A stretch of DNA of 64,000 nt from Pedobacter sp. PLR (lineage in GTDB: Bacteria > Bacteroidota > Bacteroidia > Sphingobacteriales > Sphingobacteriaceae), in assembly GCF_026239675.1 (NCBI RefSeq), contig NZ_JAPIVQ010000001.1, positions 1 to 64,000 of the forward strand, in the 5' to 3' direction. The notes under the pieces were generated by a model, which saw nothing but the letters and a program-made list of their open reading frames with translations, had not been told where the DNA came from and ran no database searches. The position numbers and the translations under genes are program-made. Shown piece after piece: positions 25,701-32,549 of the stretch. Every line of letters begins with the position of its first letter. The stretch's first letter is position 1.

Positions 25701-27676
25701 ACTACTGTTTGAGCACCACTGCCATTGTAATTGACTGTGTTTGGTGTAGTCGAAGTGACGTTCAGCGCACCGCTGGTTATTACATAGGCACCGGAAATCC
25801 CCAGTACCGCATTGGTAGAGAGTTGCAGTGAAGTACCATTTAAAGTGACATTGAATAAATTAGCGGTGCCATTTAAAGTATTTGTCCCTGTAAATGTTGC
25901 TGTGCCTGCGCTGGCTGTAAAACTGCCGATCACATCAACAGACCCCGCAACTGAAAAGTTGCTGGCGGTGGTGATGTTTCCGGTTACCGATAGACCACTG
26001 AATCCAATAAAACCTGCGCCTGAAATGTTGTTCCCGGTGCCACTCATGGCCACTGTATTATTTGTGTTTGTAAAACTGTTGCTGACTGATAAATTTCCGG
26101 TTATAATCAGGTTACTGCTGGAACTGATGGTTCCTGAAATGGTAAGATTGCTGAATATAAAACCTGTACCGGCAATGGTTTTCGCTGTACCGGACATCAT
26201 CAGTGACCCTCCGGTGGCATGGGAAAATGATCCTGGTCCGGTAGAGGAAAGGTTTCCTGTTATGTTAAGGGCACTGGCAGCATTAGCGGTAATATTCGAG
26301 GCGCTGATGGACAGGTCATTGAAATTATGCGTACCAGTACCGCTAATGGACGAACCGGCACCAGAAAGGTTAACCATCCCGGTTCCCCCTGTGAATGTGC
26401 CGTTATTTACCCAATTGCCTGCAATTTCCACTAAAAAACTTCCGCCGTTAAAGACAGTGGAAGCACCGATGTTAAGGCTTCCTCTGACAGAAATATTCGA
26501 TGTTGCAGTGAAACTGACCGAGGTACCCGTTGTAAGTGTGCTGGAGAAATCCCCGGTCACGGTAAGGGCTGTGGCGGGCATTGTTTTGACGGCGGCGCCA
26601 GTTGAGGAGGATAGGATTAAATTACCATAAATTCGATTAGCGACCACCTGGGTGGTCCCCGAATACTGAACTGTACTGGTTAAACTGAGAGAATGGGTTC
26701 CATAATTTAACGGAAAGGTATTGGTGCCTCCTATCCTTAGCGTAGCACCATTGGCAACAGTGAAGGTCCCTCCGGCAACAGTAGTTCCACGGTTTGCCGT
26801 AAAAGTCGAAAGATCAAGTGTACCAGAGCTCACATTAATGTTTCCTGCTGTTGCAGTAGTTGAATTTAAGGACAATAAGTTGCCGGCAGGTGTCTTCACT
26901 CCTGCTCCGCTTATTCTAAGAATAGAGTAGCTAAGGTTTTCCCTGATGGTCTGATTCACAAGTGTCGCGTTGTAATCTACCGTGGATCCTGCAGCCAGGG
27001 TTACCGATCCGGTAAGCGCATAGTTCAAGGCAAACGTTGCTGCGTTTACCCTCAGCACACCGTTCACCCCGACACTTAAGGATCCTGCGCCCGAAAGGCG
27101 GAAGGCTGTTACATTTTCAGTCGGCATAAACGTTCCGCCTACCGAGACAGCCCCCGTAGCCACAGTATTTATATTCATAACTACGGTACTTCCCGCGTTG
27201 ATGGTCAGCCGTCTGAATGTAGTGGAATTTGATCCTCCGATGCTCTGGCTGGTGCCGCCAAAAGTAACCTTTGAGTTGTTCTGGTTTGCACTGAAGATAC
27301 CGGAATTGCTCCAGTTTCCTTTTACTGTCAGGGTAACACCTGCCTGATTGAGTCTGCCGCTAGAGGCAATGGTCAGGTTGCCCGCAACAGACAGTCCTTT
27401 GTTTTGTGTCAAAATTGGGCTGCCGGTTCCTGCTCCGATGGTGAGGGATTTACAGGTTGAAGAAACGTTTACCGTTGGTTGAAATGATCCGGTAAAATTT
27501 GCATCACCAATCGTTGCGTCTGTTGCCGAATTGGGGATCCCCGCTGTCCAGTTGGCACTATTGTTCCAGGATGAACTGACAGTCCCTTTCCAACTTGTCT
27601 GTCCCATGGAAATTCCCGGTACACACAAGAATAATAATGCAAATAAGCAAGAAAACAATATTTTAAGCACATTCAT
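19706..27676 (-). CDS. Giant repetitive surface protein with T9SS sorting domain (putative adhesin)
   Basis: 2656 residues, rich in Thr, Ser, Asn and Gly. Signal peptide cleaved near GISMG/Q (about residue 25). A module of the form W-x-G-x-x-S-x-x-W-x-x-x-x-N-W occurs three times: near residues 28 (SWKGTVSSSWNNSANW), 923 (RWNGSVSSDWFTAANW) and 2047 (SWTGALSVDWYTTGNW). Each is followed by an ATIG/IVEIG/VIIPSG strand. Between them run dozens of short beta-helix-like repeats with recurring G-N-W-x-N-x-G-T-F and LTINK elements. The final ~75 residues (GTLVVSNAIGQVISRSPIPG, VNSGFYIISFITPRGAHSKK then VFLENK) look like a type A T9SS C-terminal sorting domain. The protein is probably exported by T9SS and displayed at the surface. 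It sits between chaperone and second DUF4402 genes in one operon. Confidence 0.82.
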   Translation of the reverse strand: MNVLKILFSCLFALLFLCVPGISMGQTSWKGTVSSSWNNSANWTAGIPNSATDATIGDANFTGSFQPTVNVSSTCKSLTIGAGTGSPILTQNKGLSVAGNLTIASSGRLNQAGVTLTVKGNWSNSGIFSANQNNSKVTFGGTSQSIGGSNSTTFRRLTINAGSTVVMNINTVATGAVSVGGTFMPTENVTAFRLSGAGSLSVGVNGVLRVNAATFALNYALTGSVTLAAGSTVDYNATLVNQTIRENLSYSILRISGAGVKTPAGNLLSLNSTTATAGNINVSSGTLDLSTFTANRGTTVAGGTFTVANGATLRIGGTNTFPLNYGTHSLSLTSTVQYSGTTQVVANRIYGNLILSSSTGAAVKTMPATALTVTGDFSSTLTTGTSVSFTATSNISVRGSLNIGASTVFNGGSFLVEIAGNWVNNGTFTGGTGMVNLSGAGSSISGTGTHNFNDLSISASNITANAASALNITGNLSSTGPGSFSHATGGSLMMSGTAKTIAGTGFIFSNLTISGTISSSSNLIITGNLSVSNSFTNTNNTVAMSGTGNNISGAGFIGFSGLSVTGNITTASNFSVAGSVDVIGSFTASAGTATFTGTNTLNGTANLFNVTLNGTSLQLSTNAVLGISGAYVITSGALNVTSTTPNTVNYNGSGAQTVVAGNYGNLILSNGSTKTAGGAINVSSDLTIAASTTFNASSFSHTISGNWTTTGTFTAATSTVQFTGIANASITGVSTFNILTINKTAATNLVDILSNVTVNTLNMTNGSMSTGNNIINILSNRTGNGIILGTIRHTHSFNSGTAYAFEGPNNTITFNGLNVLLTAVTVTVTKGSISDFPFGGSANLVYNVVLTGTAVSAATLRLHYEDADLNGNNESTIRLWHYNGASWGASGKTTNSATANYVEQILLLNVSNRWTLSDDANLVRWNGSVSSDWFTAANWTTVQGAPSLPPSADDIVEIGATTFVNQPVINGSAVAKSITFGSTKAVTLSVTGGSLTTQGNINGSWGGLSTTHTININNQNLIVNGDLSLSDGTAGHVINLNMGSGTTTVAGSLSQSGGANVTFTGAGTLNIGAGYNYLSGTFTPSGSTVVYNGSSAQSVAGINYNNLSINKTAGIAAINSPTTIAGNLSVTTGELDINSPASISGNVTVASGAILNGDGITTTVGGNWINNGTFLSLSGTILLNGAGPQSISSTTFNNLTINKPGSTATLTGNISINGAVTFSAGTLDLSTFTLNRSGTGGTFTASGGTNILLSGANNFPSNFGAYNIDLNSTVTFNGTVAQTVPAVTLGNIVFANSGVKTLTGPLTANGNLTINSGSNFGAGAHTINLGGNFVNNGTFNSGTGTLVLNGSGKTISGNTIFNRVTVYGGYGVAGSDITYNGLLFVTASGSFDGGSGTATLNGDLTNSGSLVSNGVTTFSGTQVQIIRFLNAITSNSSGVINFNGNVSPVLNSTSPPVFATLNVNNTAGINPSVGWTVAVAFNISLGAKFNGGNPTHNILGSFTNEGTVTSSGIMNYAPAAARTIKLAGTSFTSTGTVIFGGSGAMNVTGIPAGLNNVKISNTAGVSPAADWNIAGTFSIANNAIFNAGSNSYTVGGDIESDGTLNGGTSVFTMSSAAAELSGSPGTTFYDLVITGIVLSNSDFNVSHNFTNNNSFDASMGALIMTGAGASTVGGTASPFPLAQFAISKSSGGTVTLTKDITEVTDLHILSGTLDASTFSITQDIAGGSLVIDDNSFLKIGGTNTLPTFASYALDTLSTVEYNGGIQAISSATTYGKLSISTAGTKTASAALHTLSDFALANGTFVPGSFTDIIEGNWNMTSGTFTNTGNTIVLSGSTAQLVSSTGAFNNLTINKTTAFATLSSNVTVNGVLNFAAGKIKTGSNRVIIPATGNVTSASQATGWVYGKLQKNIATGTNVTRIFEVGDSISYTPATVLFAAVSTAGNLSSVVFNTDHPNLATSGISAGSSVNRYWSFSNTGTVFSTASVTVNWIATDLDPGTVTANLRVSNFNGSTWSQPAVTSPLPASIQATGLSFIGDIAVGAFAGITSWTGALSVDWYTTGNWSSGFVPINTSDVIIPSGLSNYPTINIGTATGKNFTIQAGAALTVNNGILQIGGSISNTGSFTVSNGTVELNGATAQNLPSSVFAGNMIRNLTVNNSAGVTLGGTLNLTGILLVSSGQLNTGGYLSLVSSPTQTALIDGSGTGNVSGNVTMQRYLAAGFGYKYFSSAVQSATVSSFASTVDLNAVFPNFYTYIENQASTGFKAYTTSTNPLVPMQGYAADFGSSTAPKMVSIIGVVNNGTLSSTLYNHNQPYSKGFNLVGNPYPSPIDWNASTGWTKTNIDNAVYFFKSGTTSQYTGVYSTYINGVSSDGIAGNIIASMQGFFIHVSDGAYPVTATLAMNNIVRVNDLSPVFHKSMSSFADHTAKNPRILLRLSAKFSDQEQGADPLVIYTSGEASPVFDKKLDAIKLMNLDDQVPNLYSVGADASKLVINSLPDLDSLTVIPLGLENNRNGTVIFNLQNTEQWPEHLRIFLNDGATGAKQDLRTNPVYRTNVSSGSHNNRFSLSFTGTENVVGSKDEYTVFGSAGALFVRIKLASEQKGTLVVSNAIGQVISRSPIPGNGEYPVDSRVNSGFYIISFITPRGAHSKKVFLENK

Positions 27677-27707
27677 TTGCCCGTTGTTTTAAGTGCCTGA
27701 AATTACC

Positions 27708-28571
27708 TCAATGTAATTCCAGCTCTGTTTCTGCAATTTTAACAGTCCTGGTGCCAGAGGTTGTGGTAAATAGGATACGTAGTTTGCCGGTATGGTAACT
27801 GAAGTTTTGATGATCGACCAAGGGGAATACAGCATGCCGCTGTTTATTTGGCGTATAAATCGCAAATCCCTTAACCAAACTTACCCGGGTTGTTTTCCCC
27901 TGCGGAGAAACATGGTCAATTTGGATATCGCCGTAAACCGAAACGTTTCCTGTACGGCTAAACGTGGTTTTCAATTGCCGTGCACCCTGGCCATCGATTT
28001 CTAAGGCCGCTCTTTCCACCGCAACGGTACTTACCGGAGGCCCCACGCGAATAATAACCGGGATAGCTATGCCAAATATCGGCACCAGCTTTACTGAAAT
28101 CTCCTTACTGTTAGTGTCTGCCGGTTGTTCTCCGGGGGGCTTCACATTAGGGACCGATCTGAAGTACAAGTGTGACCGGTATTCCCCGGGGTTTAATCCG
28201 CTGGTATTTATGGTCTGCAGTTTTACTGTCTGTGCCTCATTTGGCGCCAGAACTACACTGCGGGGGAAAAAACGAAAGTTTTTATCTGCAAAATACTGCC
28301 CGGAATCCGGTTGTGTAATCAGTTCGAAAGCGCCATTGTCCAACATCCGGTAATGAATTACGGAGATCAGATATTTGGCTGTGTCGGCACCGGTATTTGC
28401 CAGACTGAGTGCCTCTGTTCTTTTGGGTCCCTCAAAAACTACCCGTCTGGGGATAATGATTAGGTTTCCCTGTGCAAAGCCTTCTGAAGTAAAAATCAAT
28501 ACACTGGGGAAGAAGAGCAAAAAAAATATAATTCGTCGTTTTTTAAACGATGATAGCGTTGTTACATTCAT
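27708..28571 (-). CDS. PapD-like periplasmic fimbrial chaperone
   Basis: 287 residues with a signal peptide ending EGFAQ. Two immunoglobulin-like domains are predicted. Domain 1 (about 35-160) contains NLIIIPRRVVFEGPKRTEAL. It also has the hallmark chaperone segment FRFFPRSVVLAPNEAQTVKL, equivalent to the P-x-x-x-L-x-P-x-x-x-Q-x-V strand of chaperone-usher chaperones, followed by GEYRSHLYFRS. Domain 2 has PIFGIAIPVIIRVGP at the hinge and ends GTRTVKIAETELELH. By family knowledge it would cap pilin-like subunits in the periplasm by donor-strand complementation. The genes on either side (DUF4402 upstream, giant adhesin 31 bp downstream) support this. Confidence 0.8.
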   Translation of the reverse strand: MNVTTLSSFKKRRIIFFLLFFPSVLIFTSEGFAQGNLIIIPRRVVFEGPKRTEALSLANTGADTAKYLISVIHYRMLDNGAFELITQPDSGQYFADKNFRFFPRSVVLAPNEAQTVKLQTINTSGLNPGEYRSHLYFRSVPNVKPPGEQPADTNSKEISVKLVPIFGIAIPVIIRVGPPVSTVAVERAALEIDGQGARQLKTTFSRTGNVSVYGDIQIDHVSPQGKTTRVSLVKGFAIYTPNKQRHAVFPLVDHQNFSYHTGKLRILFTTTSGTRTVKIAETELELH

Positions 28572-28660
28572 TGATTTGAGCCAGTAGGGGGATGATCAGG
28601 TCAATTCGATGAGCTATTTACTTAATTAACAGAGATTATTAATCAGCTTTATTAGCTTTT

Positions 28661-29167
28661 CTAATTGTAATTTACGGTTACTGTAAACGGTGTTGCGGAG
28701 GTATATGCTCCTGCTGCCTGTGTTGCAGCCAAGTGTAATGTCGCTCCTACAGTCAGTGTTGATGTACCTCCTGCCAAGGTACCTGTAGCAGATGGTGTAC
28801 TGGTAAAAGTATCAACAGTCATCGTGTTGGCTCCGCTGGTAATCTCAATGGTAGTAGGAAGGGTAATGGCATAGGTATAAGTACCAGACCCTCCGACTGT
28901 AAAAGCCGCAGCGGTGACTGTACCTGCAGCGGCAGGAAGGGTTACCCCACCAGTTGAGCTGCGTGTACTTCCGGGGGTGAGGACAACTGTCCCGATGGCG
29001 CCGTTGGTTGCCACATTTCCGAAATTCATGTCTGCGGTTTTAGTAATGCTGATTGGGGCTACAATAGTAGCAGATGCAGTGGCTGTAGCAGATGCCTGGG
29101 CGTAAGCAGAAGTAGCGAATGCGACACAAGCGAGGGCGATGCCCATGGTTACAAATAATCGTTTCAT
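28661..29167 (-). CDS. DUF4402 protein (candidate major pilin-like subunit)
   Basis: 168 residues with a signal peptide ending SAYAQ. The mature protein is a DUF4402 domain: SITKTADMNFGNVATNG, the TPGSTRSSTGGVTLP loop, a TYAITLPTTIEITSG strand and the closing YTSATPFTVTVNYN. The mature N-terminus (ASATATASATIVAPISI) is an alternating small/polar extension of the type used as a donor strand in chaperone-usher fibres. This structural reading is inference. It contains no cysteine after cleavage and very little charge. As first gene of the operon, preceded by a 215-nt leader, it would be the most highly expressed and hence the candidate major subunit. Confidence 0.8.
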   Translation of the reverse strand: MKRLFVTMGIALACVAFATSAYAQASATATASATIVAPISITKTADMNFGNVATNGAIGTVVLTPGSTRSSTGGVTLPAAAGTVTAAAFTVGGSGTYTYAITLPTTIEITSGANTMTVDTFTSTPSATGTLAGGTSTLTVGATLHLAATQAAGAYTSATPFTVTVNYN

Positions 29168-29649
29168 AATAGGGTAATTAAATAGTTAATTATATGTGGA
29201 TCTAAATGTTCATTGCATTAAAGTCCTATCAGAAGGAATTGATTATTGAGGATGCTGATCACAAAAGGTGACTTGCATCACCCAGGAAAATAAAAACACC
29301 AACAATACGATGTAATTATCTGTGCTTAGTCCTGACTCTGAACCGATTTAAGTAAATGTTAAATCAGAATAATCAGAAGCATTAACCTAAAGGTAGGAGA
29401 ATAATCCAAATAACAATAATTTTTATACGATTTTTTTTTACTTTATTTTTCACAAAAACCCGCCATTTAATAACACTAACGCAACTAAAATTCTAAATTA
29501 AATTCTGTTTGTGATTAATTATCTGACGATACGCTGGTAACAGCATACTTTTCATGATCACTACACGCATTATATTCACTCTGAATCTATGCTTTGTTTA
29601 ATAAAACATAATAATCAAAATTAAGCTGTTAATTTTCTTTAACACAAGA
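29168..29649. other. Intergenic leader and promoter region of the DUF4402-usher operon
   Basis: A 482-bp AT-rich gap between the PorV-like stop (29650) and the DUF4402 start (29167). It holds the candidate promoter at 29388-29416. A long A/T run (29420-29455) is present, but I found no open frame or strong hairpin. Confidence 0.4.
29388..29416 (-). promoter_or_regulatory. Candidate Bacteroidota promoter for the DUF4402-chaperone-usher operon
   Basis: On the minus strand TTG (29416-29414) is separated by 18 bp from TACCTTTA (29395-29388). This is one mismatch from the -7 consensus TAnnTTTG and identical to the -7 element before the PorV-like gene. It implies a 5' leader of about 215 nt. Confidence 0.4.
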
Positions 29650-30831
29650 TCACAAAGTACCTGCTTTAAACGGCGTGAATGTCAAACTAAATCTAAGTGT
29701 ATTGGCAAGAGGGCTGTTCTCCACTCCTGAGATAAGGTAAGCCAGATCCAGCGAGAATGATTGATACTTCAGACCTACACCAGTAGTAAAATAGCGTCTA
29801 TCTCCTTTTTTTGGATCTTCATAAAAATATCCGCAACGTACTGCGAATTGTTTATTATAGGAATACTCCAGGCCAGTGGCAATACTGACCTCACTGAACT
29901 CCTCCCGGGCCCCGCCCGGAGCATCATTGAATGACCCAAATATCCCCGCAGGCACAGATACATTCGGATCGCGCCCCCTGATGATCTTGCCGTCCTGGTC
30001 ATACACAGGCTGTGTCGGAACCAATAATTTATTAAAATCAAGGGCAAAAGTCAACTGGTTCAAATTATCAAGAAGAAAGGTCGACGCGCCCCCAAGTTTT
30101 AGGTTTGCCGGCAAGAAAAACTTATCAGCCCCCTCAGCATAGCTTACTTTTGTTCCAATATTGGAGATATTGATTCCCAGAGACAAGATCACATCTTTTC
30201 TGAAAAGAATCGTCTCATTCCTGACATATCCTGATACATCAACCGCCAATGCATTTGCGGGTTTTGTTTCCTGCCCGTCAGAGAACTTTCCGGAAGATAA
30301 GTTTGATCTAATGTAACTCACCGCAGTTCCAAGAGAAAAGGATTCGCCAAACATTCGGGAATAGGCAATATCCAGCGCAAATTCATTAGGCCTGTAAGTT
30401 CCTAAGTCCTGGCGATCGCGATCAAAAAGCTGAACTTCTCCCAATGAAAAGTACCGGAGCGAAGTCCCAACAGCGCTGTTTTTAGCCACCTTATAATATC
30501 CGCTTAAATAAACAAAATTCATATCTGAATTTAAGTTGTTTAACCAGGGACTATAGGACATTGAAAATCCATAGGGATCATTTAGGTAAGCCAGTTTTGA
30601 AGGATTGATACTCATCACGTTCACATCTGGCAATACGGCAACTCCGGCCTCTCCCATCGCCCCGGCACGGGCATCCGGGGTTATCAATAAAAATGGTACC
30701 GCAACAGTAACATTTGTAACTTCATTCCCATTATTCTGAGTACCTGGATGAACCTGAGCGTGTGCATAAAAGAAGTGTAAAGAGAGTACGATGACAATAA
30801 AAGTAGTTATAAGAAAATACCTCATATACAT
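29650..30831 (-). CDS. porV: PorV-like type IX secretion outer membrane protein
   Basis: 393 residues with a signal peptide (residues 1-25, ending AHAQ). The mature N-terminus shows the PorV signature: VAVPFLLITPDARAGAMGEA, then GVAVLPDVNVMSINPSKLAY and SMSYSPWLNNLNSDMNFVYL. A FadL-like 14-strand barrel continues to the end. PorV binds the C-terminal sorting domain of T9SS cargo at the outer membrane and delivers it to the PorU sortase. The usual neighbour porU is not in the window. The gene lies upstream of the operon encoding a CTD-bearing giant protein, so it may be the dedicated or general shuttle for it. Start at 30831 or 30825. Confidence 0.88.
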   Translation of the reverse strand: MYMRYFLITTFIVIVLSLHFFYAHAQVHPGTQNNGNEVTNVTVAVPFLLITPDARAGAMGEAGVAVLPDVNVMSINPSKLAYLNDPYGFSMSYSPWLNNLNSDMNFVYLSGYYKVAKNSAVGTSLRYFSLGEVQLFDRDRQDLGTYRPNEFALDIAYSRMFGESFSLGTAVSYIRSNLSSGKFSDGQETKPANALAVDVSGYVRNETILFRKDVILSLGINISNIGTKVSYAEGADKFFLPANLKLGGASTFLLDNLNQLTFALDFNKLLVPTQPVYDQDGKIIRGRDPNVSVPAGIFGSFNDAPGGAREEFSEVSIATGLEYSYNKQFAVRCGYFYEDPKKGDRRYFTTGVGLKYQSFSLDLAYLISGVENSPLANTLRFSLTFTPFKAGTL

Positions 30832-30857
30832 GGCTATAAAATTTACAGGATATATAC

Positions 30858-30888
30858 TAAAGGTACATTACACTTTCATAAATTCAAA
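30858..30888 (-). promoter_or_regulatory. Candidate promoter of the PorV-like gene
   Basis: The minus strand carries TTTG (30888-30885), a 19-bp spacer, and TACCTTTA (30865-30858). The spacing and -33 match the Bacteroidota consensus, and the -7 has one mismatch. It gives a short leader of about 20 nt before the ATG at 30831. Confidence 0.55.
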
Positions 30889-30892
30889 GCTG

Positions 30893-31181
30893 ATGAGTAT
30901 TACTTCCGACAATTTAAGGGGCATTTTAAAGAATAAAGATCTTAATTTCTCGGTTTTAGAAAGCCATGAAGCATATAAGGGAGAACCTAAAATAAATTCA
31001 ATTCCAAAAAAAACTTTTTCCTGAGAAGTATGTAGCGGTAAAATATAATGAAGAAAATTATCAGATAGATAGGGATCCAATCCTTATGGATATCAATGAT
31101 GAAACGAATTTCATTACTAAAATCAGGCAGGACTTTTGTGTCGACAGAAAATCACAATACTTCTTCCAATTTATTTATTAA
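30893..31181 (+). pseudogene. Possible short frameshifted gene relic
   Basis: An ATG frame at 30893 gives 43 codons (SITSDNLRGILKNKDLNF...) to a TGA at 31022-31024. In the +1 frame, translation continues after the run of eight A at 31006-31013 with FPEKYVAVKYNEENYQIDRD and LMDINDETNFITKIRQDF. It ends at 31179-31181, overlapping the end of the TlpA-like gene. The amino-acid composition looks coding across the homopolymer, which suggests a frameshift relic. Family not recognised. Confidence 0.25.
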
Positions 31182-32291
31182 TTCCATTCCTCTTAAGTCC
31201 CTGGCTATAATTTTACCTTCTTTATCGATCAGGAAATTCATTGGTAGAAGCGTTATCCCATACTTTTTCCTTGTTTCACTTTGCATCCCTTTCAAATCAG
31301 ATAACTGCAACCAGGATAACTTATCCTCATTTACGGCCTTTAACCACAAGGCCTTATTGGTATCCATTGATATACTAATGATTTTAAACCCTTTAGCCTG
31401 ATAACTATTGTAGGCTTTGATCAGATTGGGATGTTCCATCCGACAGGGGCCACACCAGCTCGCCCAAAAATCAATTAGTGTATAAGATCCCCTCGAGTCT
31501 TCTAATGAAACAAGCTGACCTTTTAAATCCGGTATATTAAATGAAGGTAAAATACGATCTATACTGGTTAATTCGTTTGACTGTAGCATTTGTAGGAGTG
31601 CTATCCCATATACTGATTCTTTAACTGTGCTTGTTAGCGGATCATATACAGATTTAATTGTAGTGGCATCGGCATTTTCTAGATTTAATTTAGCAATATA
31701 GGCTGAAACCAAAGAATTTGGGAATTGAATAACATGAGCCTTAACAGCATCTTTTATCTGATTTCCCACCAATCGGTACCGGGTATTCAAACTATCGGGT
31801 CTTTTGGTTTTTGTACCATTTCTTTCACCTAAGATATTTGTGAGTTTCTTTTGTAGCGGGCCTACTTTCTTACTAAAAGCATTATATTCATCTTGCGCCT
31901 TGGTTCCATAAGCGGTAAGCGGGGATTGCCCATCAAATTCACCTCCTGTATAAAGGTGTCCGGGAGACAATATAAATGGCCCTTGGTACATAACTGAAGG
32001 CCTTATTTTTCCTTTATTATCCTTATCATGTATCCCTAGAATAAATGGAGCGATTCCTGAAATCTCTCCAGAAAAACTAAATTCTCCATTGATAACTTTG
32101 GCAGAGTCAATCCTCATGCCTCTCTTAATATTATCACTATGGCCTAAGTAAATCCATTCATTATTATAATTACGAATTTTACCTGTAATTAAGTAACTAC
32201 TTGCAGAGTCAACCGGAGCGGTTAATCCTTTTACATCATTACTTCCTGAGGATAGTATCAATAGCATTCCTGCTAGTAGAGTCTTAATCAT
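31152..32291 (-). CDS. TlpA-like disulfide reductase with DUF4369 domain
   Basis: 379 residues with a signal peptide (LLAGMLLILSSGSNDVKG). The N-terminal DUF4369 region (about 30-130) includes SYLITGKIRNYNNEWIYLGH and GEFSFSGEISGIAPFIL. A helical linker follows, and then a thioredoxin domain from about 245 with YTLIDFWASWCGPCRMEHPN (CxxC = WCGPC). The cis-proline side is seen in KYGITLLPMNFLIDKEGKII. This is the standard Bacteroidota periplasmic thiol-disulfide oxidoreductase of about 380 residues. It could reduce cytochrome c or secreted-protein cysteines. No operon partner is clear. Confidence 0.9.
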   Translation of the reverse strand: MIKTLLAGMLLILSSGSNDVKGLTAPVDSASSYLITGKIRNYNNEWIYLGHSDNIKRGMRIDSAKVINGEFSFSGEISGIAPFILGIHDKDNKGKIRPSVMYQGPFILSPGHLYTGGEFDGQSPLTAYGTKAQDEYNAFSKKVGPLQKKLTNILGERNGTKTKRPDSLNTRYRLVGNQIKDAVKAHVIQFPNSLVSAYIAKLNLENADATTIKSVYDPLTSTVKESVYGIALLQMLQSNELTSIDRILPSFNIPDLKGQLVSLEDSRGSYTLIDFWASWCGPCRMEHPNLIKAYNSYQAKGFKIISISMDTNKALWLKAVNEDKLSWLQLSDLKGMQSETRKKYGITLLPMNFLIDKEGKIIARDLRGMELINKLEEVL

Positions 32292-32549
32292 AAGGTTTTA
32301 TTTAGATCATGGTTTCCTGATTAATTAAATCTACGATTATCAGCAGGCTTAAAACCCAACCTGATTATCAAAAACATAAACTATTTTATCCTTTTACGAC
32401 TAAGCAACTGAAATAATCCAAATATATTGGATCGTTGGGATGTTCTGAGCATGAGCTCCCTGAGACCTCAAATCCATTCATTCATCTATACATTTATGGT
32501 ATTAGCCGACAGACTCTTGAAATTTCAAATAAAATAGGTTGATTTGTAT

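Noticed and set aside
21189-26930. Several long plus-strand open frames (up to 272 codons) opposite the giant adhesin gene
   Set aside because: They are antisense shadows of a Thr/Ser/Gly/Asn-rich gene whose codon usage suppresses stops in the opposite frames. They read as Val/Pro/Leu-rich low-complexity peptides without ribosome sites.
16262-29167. Type V (Mfa/Fim-like) Bacteroidota fimbria
   Set aside because: No lipoprotein signal peptides, P_gingi_FimA/Mfa-type domains or Rgp-cleavage-like proproteins are seen. Subunits are DUF4402 with ordinary signal peptides and a dedicated PapD-like chaperone.
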